64,000 nt of DNA from Pseudomonas sediminis (GTDB lineage: Bacteria > Pseudomonadota > Gammaproteobacteria > Pseudomonadales > Pseudomonadaceae). Under the pieces are notes generated by a model, which was not told where the DNA came from, ran no database searches, and worked only from the letters and a program-made list of their open reading frames with translations. Both the position numbers and the translations under genes were made by a program. The DNA is taken from positions 186,001 to 250,000 of the forward strand of contig NZ_NIQU01000007.1 in the NCBI RefSeq assembly GCF_002741105.1. The letters are read 5' to 3'. Shown here in pieces: positions 43,194 through 51,513 of the stretch; positions within the stretch are counted from its first letter, which is position 1, and the number at the start of each line of letters is the position of its first letter.

Positions 43194-43925
43194 GTGAACA
43201 TAACAACGACGCTCTCGCGCTACGCCCTCCTTCCTCGCAAACAGCAAACACCAGATACCGAAGCCGTCTGTTCGAGCTGCCAGCCGCAACTGGCCAAGCT
43301 CTGCACTCTCGCCCGCACCCAGGAGCGCAAACGTATCGCGCGCGAGCTGCACGACGAGCTAGGGCAGCAACTCACTGCCTTGCAGCAAGGACTGGGCGTA
43401 TTGCGCATCCATCTCGGCCAGGATCGCCCTGACTTGCTGGGCCACATCGAACGCCTGACTGCCATTTCCCTCGGGGCCATCGAAGTCATCCGTGAAATCA
43501 GCAATGGGGCACCCATCAAGAAACTGCAGCACAACCTGAGCAGCACCCTCGAAGGCTTGATCGATGAATTCCGCCAGCTCTCCGAGGTCGACTGTCGCTA
43601 CAACTTGCCCAAGCAGAACCTAGACCTGGAACCGGGACGCGCCGCCCACCTCTATCGCATAGTCCAGGAGTCGCTGACCAACATCCTGCGCCACGCCAAT
43701 GCCACCCGGGCTGAAGTGAGCCTGGAGCGGCGCGAGAATGACTACGTACTGGAGATATTCGATGACGGACAGGGCTTCATCCTCAGCGACATACTGCCTG
43801 ACTCCACCGGGCTGTCCGGCATGCGCGAACGCGGCAAGCAACTGGGTGGCCCCGTGATCATTTTCAGCCACCCCGGCCAGGGCACCATCGTCCAGGCAAT
43901 ATTCCCCGTGAAAATCAATCGATGA
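43194..43925 (+). CDS. Soluble sensor histidine kinase (HisKA_3 / NarX-LiaS type)
   Basis: A 243-aa kinase with no transmembrane segment. The dimerisation/phosphoacceptor helix is ERKRIARELHDELGQQLTALQQGL, giving the phospho-His at residue 53. The HATPase_c domain follows (LYRIVQESLTNILRHANATRAEVSL N-box and DDGQGF and GLSGMRERGKQLGG G-boxes). The first 37 residues are short and hold Cys26, Cys29 and Cys37 (VCSSCQPQLAKLC), a possible metal, Fe-S or redox site. I chose GTG 43194; the longer frame from 43080 adds 38 non-conserved residues. It is paired with the LuxR-type regulator 10 bp downstream. Confidence 0.85.
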   Translation: MNITTTLSRYALLPRKQQTPDTEAVCSSCQPQLAKLCTLARTQERKRIARELHDELGQQLTALQQGLGVLRIHLGQDRPDLLGHIERLTAISLGAIEVIREISNGAPIKKLQHNLSSTLEGLIDEFRQLSEVDCRYNLPKQNLDLEPGRAAHLYRIVQESLTNILRHANATRAEVSLERRENDYVLEIFDDGQGFILSDILPDSTGLSGMRERGKQLGGPVIIFSHPGQGTIVQAIFPVKINR

Positions 43926-43935
43926 AGGAAAGCCT

Positions 43936-44574
43936 ATGATCAACCTCATGATCGTCGACGATCACACGATGATGCGAGAAGGCCTGAAACGGCTACTCGA
44001 ACTGGACAAGGACATCTGCATAGCCGGCGAGGCGGCCAACGGTCTACAGGCATTGGAGCGCCTGAAAATGAAGGATATCGATCTTCTCCTGTTGGATATC
44101 AGCATGCCCGGCCTCAGTGGTGAGGCGCTAATCTCACGCCTCGTCCATCAGCATCCGCAGTTGCCGATTCTGGTGCTCAGCATGCACAACGACCCCCATG
44201 TCGCCATGCGCGTGCTGCGCTCGGGGGCCACCGGCTACATGACCAAGACCCAGTCGCCCGAGACGCTGATCGCGGCCGTGAAGAAAGTCAGCACTGGCGC
44301 CCGCTACATCGACCCCGAGCTGCTCGAACAGATCGCCCTCAACAGCCTCAAGCAGAACCCACCTTGCGGCCTGGACAGTTTGACCAATCGAGAGTTCCAG
44401 ATCATGCGACTGCTGGCAGATGGCCTTAGCGTCAATCAGATCGCCGAACAACTGATGATCAGCAACAAGACCGTCAGCACCCATAAGATAAATCTGATGG
44501 AGAAGATGGGCTTTTCCAACAACGCCGACATGATCAAGTTCGCCAGCAGACTCAGCATTTCCGAGCCCGACTGA
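43936..44574 (+). CDS. NarL/FixJ-type response regulator
   Basis: A 212-aa regulator: receiver domain (LMIVDDHTMMREGLKRLL, phospho-Asp in LLLDISMPG, Lys in YMTKTQ) and a C-terminal LuxR helix-turn-helix (LTNREFQIMRLLADGLSVNQIAEQLMISNKTVSTHK). It is the presumed partner of the kinase immediately upstream. Being adjacent to the chemosensory operon, it may control its expression; that is inference. GAAAGCC lies before the ATG. Confidence 0.92.
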   Translation: MINLMIVDDHTMMREGLKRLLELDKDICIAGEAANGLQALERLKMKDIDLLLLDISMPGLSGEALISRLVHQHPQLPILVLSMHNDPHVAMRVLRSGATGYMTKTQSPETLIAAVKKVSTGARYIDPELLEQIALNSLKQNPPCGLDSLTNREFQIMRLLADGLSVNQIAEQLMISNKTVSTHKINLMEKMGFSNNADMIKFASRLSISEPD

Positions 44575-44762
44575 GGATTTCCCTAGCCCAAAGCGGGACA
44601 AATCTACGCGCAAATCCAGCGTATTCCGATGCCCCCACCCAAGTGCCTAATGCATCCTCCAGATGTCGACGGAACGATGACAGGCACCCTGCAGGAACCT
44701 CCCCCTTCTAGCCTGGCAACTGTTCCGCGATCACCTGACCCCAGCAGTCGCGGAGCCAAGAC

Positions 44763-45908
44763 GTGCGCGAGCAGAACCTCCCCCTGGTTATCCCATCGCT
44801 AACGCTGCTGGCAGGCACCGTGGCTGTTGTTCTGGTTGGCCTTGGCTGGCTGAATACCCTTGTCGCGCTGGCTGGCCTGCTGGTGATTGGTGGTGCCCTA
44901 CTGCTCCAGCAGAAACGGCTCAGGTCATCGCAGCAGCCCGTCGAAGTCCAGAGCAGTGACGAGCAACCTGTATCTCACGATATAGAAGAGCTTTGCGAAC
45001 AGACGCTGCCACTCTGGTCGCAACAGATTCACTCCGCTCGCAACCATACCGAAGAAGCCATAAGTGCACTGAGCGAGCGCTTCGCCAACCTCGCTGTACG
45101 CATTCAGCAGAGCCTGGGCAACGGCCCCGAACGCGAGGCCGGCAATCGCCTGGTCGCACTGCTGTCCACCAGCCAGCACGAGCTGGACATGATCATCATG
45201 GCTCTGCGCGAAGCGCTGGCAAGCAAGGAGTCGCTGCTCAAGGAAGTCATGGAGCTGTCGAGCTTCACCGACCAACTGCAGGACATGGCGCAGGACGTCG
45301 CTGATATCGCCAAACAGACCAACCTGCTGGCACTAAACGCCGCTATCGAGGCCGCACGTGCGGGCGAGAGCGGTCGAGGCTTCGCCGTGGTCGCCGACGA
45401 AGTACGCAAGCTGTCCACCATGTCCGGCAGCACCGGCCAGCGCATCGGCGAGACCGTGACCATCGTCAACAGCGCGATTCACAAGACGCTGAACATCTCC
45501 CGCGAATACGCCAAGACCGACGCCGTCACCCTGAACAATGCCAGCGACGTCATCAAGGGCGTGATCACCCGCTTCCACCACAGCGCCAGCGGCATCGTCA
45601 GCCACAACGAAGCGATGCGCAGCCAGAGCGAAATCGTCGCCCAGGACATCGCAGAAGTACTGGTCTCGCTGCAATTCCAGGATCGCATCAGCCAGATGCT
45701 CGGGCATGTCAGCGGCGATATCGACAAGCTGCTCGAACAGATCCTCTCGCGCAACGAATACCGCAGCCTCGGCAATCAACCCGCGCCTCTGGACATCCCG
45801 CGTTGGCTGGAAGAGCTGTCCCAGACCTACACCATGCCCGAACAGCATGACATCCACCGAGGCGAAGCACCCGCCAAGCGTAATGATTCCGAAATCACTT
45901 TCTTCTGA
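44763..45908 (+). CDS. Short methyl-accepting chemotaxis-like protein with CheZ-like DxxxQ motif
   Basis: A 381-aa protein. Two adjacent TM helices (about residues 9-28 and 31-48) leave no periplasmic sensor domain. The MCP signalling tip is QTNLLALNAAIEAARAGESGRGFAVVADEVRKLS. After the tip, LQFQDRISQ gives Asp307 and Gln311, a DxxxQ arrangement like the phosphatase motif of CheZ. The C-terminus ends SEITFF. The start GTG 44763 is the first in frame. It heads the cheY-STAS-cheA-cheW series, and no separate cheZ is present. Confidence 0.82.
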   Translation: MREQNLPLVIPSLTLLAGTVAVVLVGLGWLNTLVALAGLLVIGGALLLQQKRLRSSQQPVEVQSSDEQPVSHDIEELCEQTLPLWSQQIHSARNHTEEAISALSERFANLAVRIQQSLGNGPEREAGNRLVALLSTSQHELDMIIMALREALASKESLLKEVMELSSFTDQLQDMAQDVADIAKQTNLLALNAAIEAARAGESGRGFAVVADEVRKLSTMSGSTGQRIGETVTIVNSAIHKTLNISREYAKTDAVTLNNASDVIKGVITRFHHSASGIVSHNEAMRSQSEIVAQDIAEVLVSLQFQDRISQMLGHVSGDIDKLLEQILSRNEYRSLGNQPAPLDIPRWLEELSQTYTMPEQHDIHRGEAPAKRNDSEITFF

Positions 45909-45918
45909 GGTTCACCCA

Positions 45919-46287
45919 ATGGGCAAGACCGTACTCATCGTCGACGACTCCGCCTCCATCCGACAGGTCGTCAGCATCACGCTCAAGGGCGCTGGCTACG
46001 ACGTGATCGAAGGCTGCGACGGCAAGGATGCACTGGGTAAGCTGGACGGGCGCAAGGTGCACCTGATCATCAGCGACGTGAACATGCCGAACATGGACGG
46101 CATCACCTTCCTCAAGAACGTCAAGCAACTGCCTGCCTACAAGTTCACCCCGGTGATCATGCTCACCACCGAAGCCGGCGAAGCGAAGAAGGACGAAGGC
46201 CGCGCAGCCGGGGCCAAAGCCTGGGTGGTCAAGCCTTTCCAGCCGGCGCAGATGCTCAATGCCGTCTCCAAGCTGATCCTGCCTTGA
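45919..46287 (+). CDS. cheY: CheY-type single-domain response regulator
   Basis: A 122-aa receiver with no output domain. The acidic pair is VLIVDDSASIRQ and the phosphorylation Asp is in LIISDVNMPNMDG. The Thr and Lys are in VIMLTTEAG and WVVKPFQP. It is the expected phospho-acceptor for the CheA encoded two genes downstream. ATG 45919 has TGAGG about nine bases upstream, 10 bp after the MCP stop. The TMPNMDG-type loop matches CheY proteins of non-flagellar clusters as well as flagellar ones, so its output is not determined. Confidence 0.93.
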   Translation: MGKTVLIVDDSASIRQVVSITLKGAGYDVIEGCDGKDALGKLDGRKVHLIISDVNMPNMDGITFLKNVKQLPAYKFTPVIMLTTEAGEAKKDEGRAAGAKAWVVKPFQPAQMLNAVSKLILP

Positions 46288-46297
46288 GCACTTGGCC

Positions 46298-46609
46298 ATG
46301 AGCAGTGACGGCCTGTACCGCATCCTGCCTCTCGAAGGCGGCCTGAACATCTACAGCGCCAGCGAGAATATGGGCTTGCTGCTGCACGCCCTGGCGCCCG
46401 AAACCGAGCTGGAGCTGGACTTGTCCGCCCTCGACGAAATCGATTGTGCGGGCTTGCAATTGCTGATCATGGCCAAACACGAAGCCCAGCGCATTGGCTG
46501 CGACCTGCGCCTTACCAACCATAGCCCGGCGGTGATCGAAGCCTTCGAGCTAAGCGGGCTGGCGTCGTTCTTCGGCGACCCCATCCTGATCAAGCCGACG
46601 AGCGAGTAG
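46298..46609 (+). CDS. STAS-domain protein with degenerate phosphorylation site
   Basis: A 103-aa STAS (anti-sigma-factor-antagonist fold) protein. The core is ELDLSALDEIDCAGLQLLIMAKHEA. The position of the regulatory Ser in SpoIIAA (DSSG) reads Asp49-Cys50-Ala51-Gly52 here, so it cannot be phosphorylated in the usual way. Small STAS proteins are common between cheY and cheA in alternative clusters and may bind CheA or the array. ATG 46298 follows a short leader and overlaps no gene. It begins 11 bp after cheY. Confidence 0.85.
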   Translation: MSSDGLYRILPLEGGLNIYSASENMGLLLHALAPETELELDLSALDEIDCAGLQLLIMAKHEAQRIGCDLRLTNHSPAVIEAFELSGLASFFGDPILIKPTSE

Positions 46610-46614
46610 CCCGC

Positions 46615-48783
46615 ATGGACATGGACGAGGTTCTGAAAGTCTTCATCGCCGAGAGCCAAGAGTTGCTGCAGCAGATGGAAGAAGCACTGCTGATGCTGGA
46701 GCATGCGCCGGGCGATAGCGACACCATCAATGCCATTTTCCGAGCGGCGCATACCATCAAGGGCTCAGCTGGACTGTTCGGCCTCGACGCGATCGTGGCG
46801 TTCACCCATATCGCCGAAAGCGTTCTCGACCGTGTCCGCAGCGGTGAACTACGCTTCGATGCTGAGTTGACGGCGTTGTTTCTGCAGGTACGCGACCATC
46901 TCGGTGAGCTGGTCAGGCTGGTCGATGAAGGCATAGATCTGAGCAGCCTGCCTGCCGAAGTTCAGCCGCTGCACACCCAGCTTGGCGATTGCCTGAGCCG
47001 CTACCTGCCATCGACTGATAGTCAGTCCCAACTGCGTGCCACCGAGCGGATCGAGCGAGGACACGAACACGGCCTCAGCGCCGACCACTGGCATATCTCG
47101 CTGCGCTTCGGTCCGGACACCCTGCGTAACGGCATGGACCCGCTGGGGCTGTTCCGTTACCTCAATACCTTCGGACGCATCGTCAGCCTGGTGCCGGTAC
47201 TGGATCGCATGCCAGCCGCAGCTGAAATGGACCCGGAAACCTGTTACTTGGGTTTCGAGGTTGCCTTCTACAGCGACGCGGACAAAGCCACCATCGATGG
47301 TGCCTTCGAGTTCGTCCGTGAAGACAGCCTGATTCGCATCCTGCCTCCACACAGCAAGTCCGACCAGTATCTTGAGCTGATCCGCGCGCTCCCCGAAGAG
47401 GACATGCGCCTGGGGGAAATCCTCATGCGCTGCGGCACCCTCACGGCCACCGAGCTGCAGGAAGTGCTGCACACCCAGGTCCAGAGCCAGCAGCGTGCCG
47501 AAACCCGCCCCATCGGCCAGGTGCTGATGGAAGAAAGCCTGGTACAACCACCGGTGATCGCCGCTGCCCTGCAGAAGCAGCAGCAGATCAAGGACAACCG
47601 TAACAACGAGAACAACCTGATCCGCGTCGATGCCAGCAAACTGGATCGACTGATCGACCTGGTAGGCGAGCTGATCATCGCTGGCGCCGGTGCACAGATG
47701 ACCGCACAGCGCTGTGGCCACAGCGAGATGCAGGAAGCCACCGAAGTGCTGTCGCGCCTGGTCGAAGAGGTGCGCGACTCCGCCCTGCCGCTGCGCATGG
47801 TGCAGATCGGCGCCACCTTCAACCGCTTCCAGCGGGTGGTGCGCGACGTTTCACGGGAGATCAGCAAAGACATCGCGCTGAGCATCAGCGGCGGCGAAAC
47901 CGAGCTGGACAAGACGGTGGTCGAGCGCATCACCGATCCGCTCACGCACCTGGTACGCAACGCCATGGACCACGGCATCGAGCCCGCGGACAAACGCATG
48001 GCCAATGCCAAACCGGCACAGGGGCGCGTCTGGCTGAATGCCTTCCACGATGCTGGCAGCATCGTCATCGAGGTCGGTGACGACGGTGGTGGCCTCGATC
48101 CTCAGCGCATTCTGGCCAAGGCTCGCGAGCGCGGCATGCTCAACGAAGGCCAGCAACTGGCTGAGAAAGACGTTTTCAACCTGATCTTCGAGCCAGGTTT
48201 CTCTACTGCCGAACAGGTCAGCAACCTCTCCGGTCGCGGCGTCGGCATGGACGTGGTCAAACGCAATATCACCGCACTGCGCGGCACCATCGACCTCGAC
48301 AGCAAACTTGGCCAGGGCACCACGGTACGAATCCGCCTACCGCTGACGCTGGCCATCATCGATGGCTTCTTGGTCAACGTCGGTCAGGCCAGCTACGTAA
48401 TCCCTCTTGAACTGGTCGAGGAATGCATCGAACTGAACAGCGATGAACCGTTCGAGCGCGGCCACCTCGAGCTGCGTGGCCAGATGCTGCCGGTAGTTCG
48501 CCTGCGCGAACTGTTCGAGGACGACAGCCCACGACCGCGTCGCGAAAGCGTAGTCGTGGTGCATCAGGCCGGACTGCGAGCAGGCCTGGTGGTGGATCAG
48601 CTACTCGGGGAATTCCAGACCGTCATCAAGCCACTGAGCAAGGTCTTCTCGGCCTGTCCCGGGCTCGGCGGCTTCACCATTCTCGGCGATGGCACGGTGG
48701 CGCTGATCCTCGATATTCCGAGCCTGCTCGGCCAACTCACACGCGTATCGGAAGCCCCGCAGCGGGCGAGGATCGAAGCATGA
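46615..48783 (+). CDS. cheA: Chemotaxis histidine kinase CheA with MshEN-like repeat region
   Basis: A 722-aa kinase. The HPt domain lies at residues 1-105 with phospho-His46 (AAHTIKGSAG). Residues about 155-245 form an alpha/beta P2-like region. Two 24-residue repeats follow at 265-288 and 299-322, beginning RLGEILM and PIGQVLM and both ending in Gln, resembling the MshEN c-di-GMP-binding motif. The dimerisation helices start near 335. The HATPase_c domain has LTHLVRNAMDHGIE, DDGGGLD and SGRGVGMDVVK. A CheW-like domain ends the protein (about 580-715). It phosphorylates CheY and CheB. It is preceded by the STAS gene by 5 bp and overlaps cheW by four bases. Confidence 0.93.
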   Translation: MDMDEVLKVFIAESQELLQQMEEALLMLEHAPGDSDTINAIFRAAHTIKGSAGLFGLDAIVAFTHIAESVLDRVRSGELRFDAELTALFLQVRDHLGELVRLVDEGIDLSSLPAEVQPLHTQLGDCLSRYLPSTDSQSQLRATERIERGHEHGLSADHWHISLRFGPDTLRNGMDPLGLFRYLNTFGRIVSLVPVLDRMPAAAEMDPETCYLGFEVAFYSDADKATIDGAFEFVREDSLIRILPPHSKSDQYLELIRALPEEDMRLGEILMRCGTLTATELQEVLHTQVQSQQRAETRPIGQVLMEESLVQPPVIAAALQKQQQIKDNRNNENNLIRVDASKLDRLIDLVGELIIAGAGAQMTAQRCGHSEMQEATEVLSRLVEEVRDSALPLRMVQIGATFNRFQRVVRDVSREISKDIALSISGGETELDKTVVERITDPLTHLVRNAMDHGIEPADKRMANAKPAQGRVWLNAFHDAGSIVIEVGDDGGGLDPQRILAKARERGMLNEGQQLAEKDVFNLIFEPGFSTAEQVSNLSGRGVGMDVVKRNITALRGTIDLDSKLGQGTTVRIRLPLTLAIIDGFLVNVGQASYVIPLELVEECIELNSDEPFERGHLELRGQMLPVVRLRELFEDDSPRPRRESVVVVHQAGLRAGLVVDQLLGEFQTVIKPLSKVFSACPGLGGFTILGDGTVALILDIPSLLGQLTRVSEAPQRARIEA

Positions 48784-49277
48784 ACGAGGCCGCGCTCGAA
48801 ACGGAAAAATCCACGCAGCAGTACCTGACCTTCGTTCTCAGCGGTGAGAACTATGCCGTCGACTCGCTGAGTGTGCGCGAGATTCTCGAGTACACGCGCT
48901 TCACCCCGGTACCGCGCATGCCCGCCACGGTGCGCGGTGCCATCAACCTGCGCGGCTCGGTGGTGCCGGTGATCGACCTGCAGGCTCGCTTCGGTGGCTC
49001 GCGCACCGAGCTGAACAAACGCACCTGCATCATCATCCTCGACGTCCCCGACGAGGACCGCCAGCAATCACTCGGCGTGCTGGTCGATGCAGTCAGCGCG
49101 GTGCGCGAAATCGACCCGGAAGAAATCCAGCCAGCCCCGGCATTTGGCAGCCACCTGCGCAGCGAATTCATCACCGGCGTCGTCCGCATGGGGGAACGCT
49201 TCATCACACTTCTAGCGCTGGATCAGGTTCTCGACCTGGAAGCGCTTGGCAAATCAGCTAACAGCGAAGGCAGCTAG
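48780..49277 (+). CDS. cheW: Chemotaxis coupling protein CheW (first copy)
   Basis: A 165-aa CheW domain protein. It contains QYLTFVLSGENYAVDSLSVREILEYTRFTPVPRMPATVRGAINLRGSVVPVIDLQARFGG, the typical two-barrel coupling fold that bridges MCP tips and CheA. The start overlaps the cheA stop (ATGA). A second, clearly different cheW lies after the downstream MCP, suggesting each MCP may use its own coupler. Confidence 0.95.
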   Translation: MNEAALETEKSTQQYLTFVLSGENYAVDSLSVREILEYTRFTPVPRMPATVRGAINLRGSVVPVIDLQARFGGSRTELNKRTCIIILDVPDEDRQQSLGVLVDAVSAVREIDPEEIQPAPAFGSHLRSEFITGVVRMGERFITLLALDQVLDLEALGKSANSEGS

Positions 49278-49327
49278 CCACAAGGCTCCGGTCTCACCTG
49301 CGATCACTCCAGCAAAGGATTCTCACC

Positions 49328-50980
49328 ATGCTCAGCAAATTCAAGATCGGTACCCGGCTCATCATCGCATTCATCCTGGTCGCCAGTATCAGCGCCGTAG
49401 TCGGCCTGGTCGGGCTCTCCAACAGCTCCACCATGAACGACCTGGCAGACGCGCTATATGACCGTGAACTGATGGGCCTCTCCTATATCAAGGAGGCCAA
49501 CATCAACCTGATCTATATCGGTCGTGCACGTTCCAACTTCCTGCTTGCCACGAACCAGAGCGAGCGTGATGGAATCCGAGCCGATATTGATGCTTACAGC
49601 AAGAGCGCTCGTGAAAACATAGACGCAGCCCGTGAGTTGTTTGCCAGCGAGCGGTCGCTGGAGCTGTTCCGCGAAATAGACGCGACCTGGAATGATTACC
49701 AGAGCACCATGACGCAGGCTCTGCAAACTGCATCCCAGCAGGATTTCTACCTGGAGAACCCGGCCCTGCAGCGCCAGCTGGGTCAGGTTCGAGAGCGTGG
49801 AGACAAGCTCGATCAAATCATGACCGAGCTGTCACGCGGCAAGGAGAGCAACGCCAAAGAAGCCAACGAGCAGGCCAATGCCCTCTATGCCAGCAGCCGC
49901 AACATCATGATCGGTGTGATCTTCGGCGGCGTGCTGTTCGGTATCGCACTGGGCCTGCTGATTAGCCGCAGCATCACGCGCCCGCTCAACGATGCAGTCG
50001 ATGCTGCCAACCGCCTGGCTGACGGCGATCTCAGTGTGCGTCTGGACAGTGATGCCCGTGACGAGACCGGCCAGCTACTGGCGGCAATGGGTAACATGAG
50101 CGAGAAACTCACCCAGATAATCTCTGAAGTACGCGGCTCTGCCGACTCGCTGTCCAGTGCTTCCGAGGAAATCTCCTCCACCGCGCAGAGCATGAGCCAG
50201 GCGGCCTCCGAGCAAGCGGCCTCGGTCGAGGAAACCAGCGCCTCGATGGAGCAGATGTCAGCCTCGATCTCACAGAACACTGAGAACGCCAGGGTCACCG
50301 ATGGCATGGCCAGCAAGGCATCCAACGAGGCCGGCGAGGGTGGCCAGGCCGTCAAGGACACCGTCAGCGCGATGAAGACCATTGCCGACAAGATCGGCAT
50401 CGTCGACGACATCGCCTACCAGACCAATCTGTTGGCGCTCAATGCCGCCATCGAAGCCGCGCGTGCCGGCGAGCATGGCAAGGGCTTCGCCGTGGTGGCT
50501 GCCGAAGTGCGCAAACTGGCCGAACGCAGCCAGGTGGCAGCGCAGGAAATTGGAGAAGTAGCGAAGAACAGCGTGGCCCTGGCCGAACGCGCCGGCACTC
50601 TGCTCGATGAGATCGTGCCGTCCATCGCCAAGACCTCCGACCTGGTCCAGGAAATCGCAGCTGCCTCGGAAGAGCAGAGCAGCGGCGTCAACCAGATCAG
50701 CACGGCGATGAACCAACTCAGCGAACTGACCCAACAGAACGCTTCGGCCTCCGAAGAGCTGGCAGCCACCGCCGAGGAAATGAGTGGGCAGGCCGAGCAA
50801 CTGCAGCAGTTGATGGATTTCTTCCGCCTTGGCGGTGCCAGTGATCGCAGTGCTGCTTCGACGCGCAACAAACCGCAACAGCGCAGCGCCAGCAAAGCAC
50901 GCCCATCGCGCGATGAAGACGACAGCGCCATGCCCAGCATGGCCGGTCTGCCAGCCGGATACGTACGTTTCCAGGAGTAG
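49328..50980 (+). CDS. Methyl-accepting chemotaxis protein with 4-helix-bundle sensor and C-terminal docking pentapeptide
   Basis: A 550-aa transmembrane receptor. TM1 is at about residues 11-31. A helical periplasmic domain of the 4HB_MCP type (about 32-191) contains IGRARSNFLLATN. TM2 is at about 193-214, then HAMP (215-267), then a methylated helical domain with the tip IAYQTNLLALNAAIEAARAGEHGKGFAVVAAEVRKLAERSQ. After the helices a Ser/Arg/Lys-rich linker of about 40 residues leads to the end GYVRFQE. The Y545-V-R-F548 spacing fits the aromatic-xx-aromatic pentapeptide that tethers CheR or CheB. The ligand is unknown. AAAGGATTC precedes the ATG. Confidence 0.93.
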   Translation: MLSKFKIGTRLIIAFILVASISAVVGLVGLSNSSTMNDLADALYDRELMGLSYIKEANINLIYIGRARSNFLLATNQSERDGIRADIDAYSKSARENIDAARELFASERSLELFREIDATWNDYQSTMTQALQTASQQDFYLENPALQRQLGQVRERGDKLDQIMTELSRGKESNAKEANEQANALYASSRNIMIGVIFGGVLFGIALGLLISRSITRPLNDAVDAANRLADGDLSVRLDSDARDETGQLLAAMGNMSEKLTQIISEVRGSADSLSSASEEISSTAQSMSQAASEQAASVEETSASMEQMSASISQNTENARVTDGMASKASNEAGEGGQAVKDTVSAMKTIADKIGIVDDIAYQTNLLALNAAIEAARAGEHGKGFAVVAAEVRKLAERSQVAAQEIGEVAKNSVALAERAGTLLDEIVPSIAKTSDLVQEIAAASEEQSSGVNQISTAMNQLSELTQQNASASEELAATAEEMSGQAEQLQQLMDFFRLGGASDRSAASTRNKPQQRSASKARPSRDEDDSAMPSMAGLPAGYVRFQE

Positions 50981-50984
50981 GCCG

Positions 50985-51512
50985 ATGAATGCCAGTCCCC
51001 GCCTGTTAGCCGGTGCCAGCGCACCGGCTGGGCAGTACCTGACTTTCACCCTGGCCAGAGAAGTCTTCGCGGTGGAGATTCAGGTCGTGCGAGAGATCAT
51101 CGAGTACGGCAAGCTGACCGGCGTACCGATGCTGCCGCCGAGTATCCTCGGTGTCATCAACCTGCGTGGTGCCGTGGTACCGGTGATCGACCTGGGCGTA
51201 CGCTTCGGCGGGTCGGCAACGGTCATCGGGCCACGTACCTGCATCGTCATCCTGGAAATCGCGCAGGATGACGGCACCCAGGTGATCGGCATGGTCGTCG
51301 ACGCGGTCAATGAGGTACGCGAGCTCGCCGCTGGTGAAATAGAACCGGCACCGAGCTTCGGCAGCCACATTCGCGCCGATTTCATACTCGGCATGGGCAA
51401 GCTGGACGAGCGCCTGGTGGTAATGCTCGACGTCAGCCGAGTTATCTCCGCTGAAGATCGTGAGCTGCTCGGCCAGGCCCAGCACCTAGCCCACGCATCG
51501 GGAACGAGCTGA
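50985..51512 (+). CDS. cheW: Chemotaxis coupling protein CheW (second copy)
   Basis: A 175-aa CheW protein with a short variable N-terminus and the core LTFTLAREVFAVEIQVVREIIEYGKLTGVPMLPPSILGVINLRGAVVPVIDLGVRFGG. It differs from the first CheW at many positions but keeps the same fold and length. Its ATG lies 4 bp after the MCP stop, with CCAGGAG (partly within the MCP end) as ribosome site. It probably couples this MCP to CheA. Confidence 0.95.
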   Translation: MNASPRLLAGASAPAGQYLTFTLAREVFAVEIQVVREIIEYGKLTGVPMLPPSILGVINLRGAVVPVIDLGVRFGGSATVIGPRTCIVILEIAQDDGTQVIGMVVDAVNEVRELAAGEIEPAPSFGSHIRADFILGMGKLDERLVVMLDVSRVISAEDRELLGQAQHLAHASGTS

Positions 51513-51513
51513 C

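Noticed and set aside
49328..50980. Aer2-like heme/PAS receptor
   Set aside because: The periplasmic helical domain between two TM helices and the lack of PAS segments rule it out.
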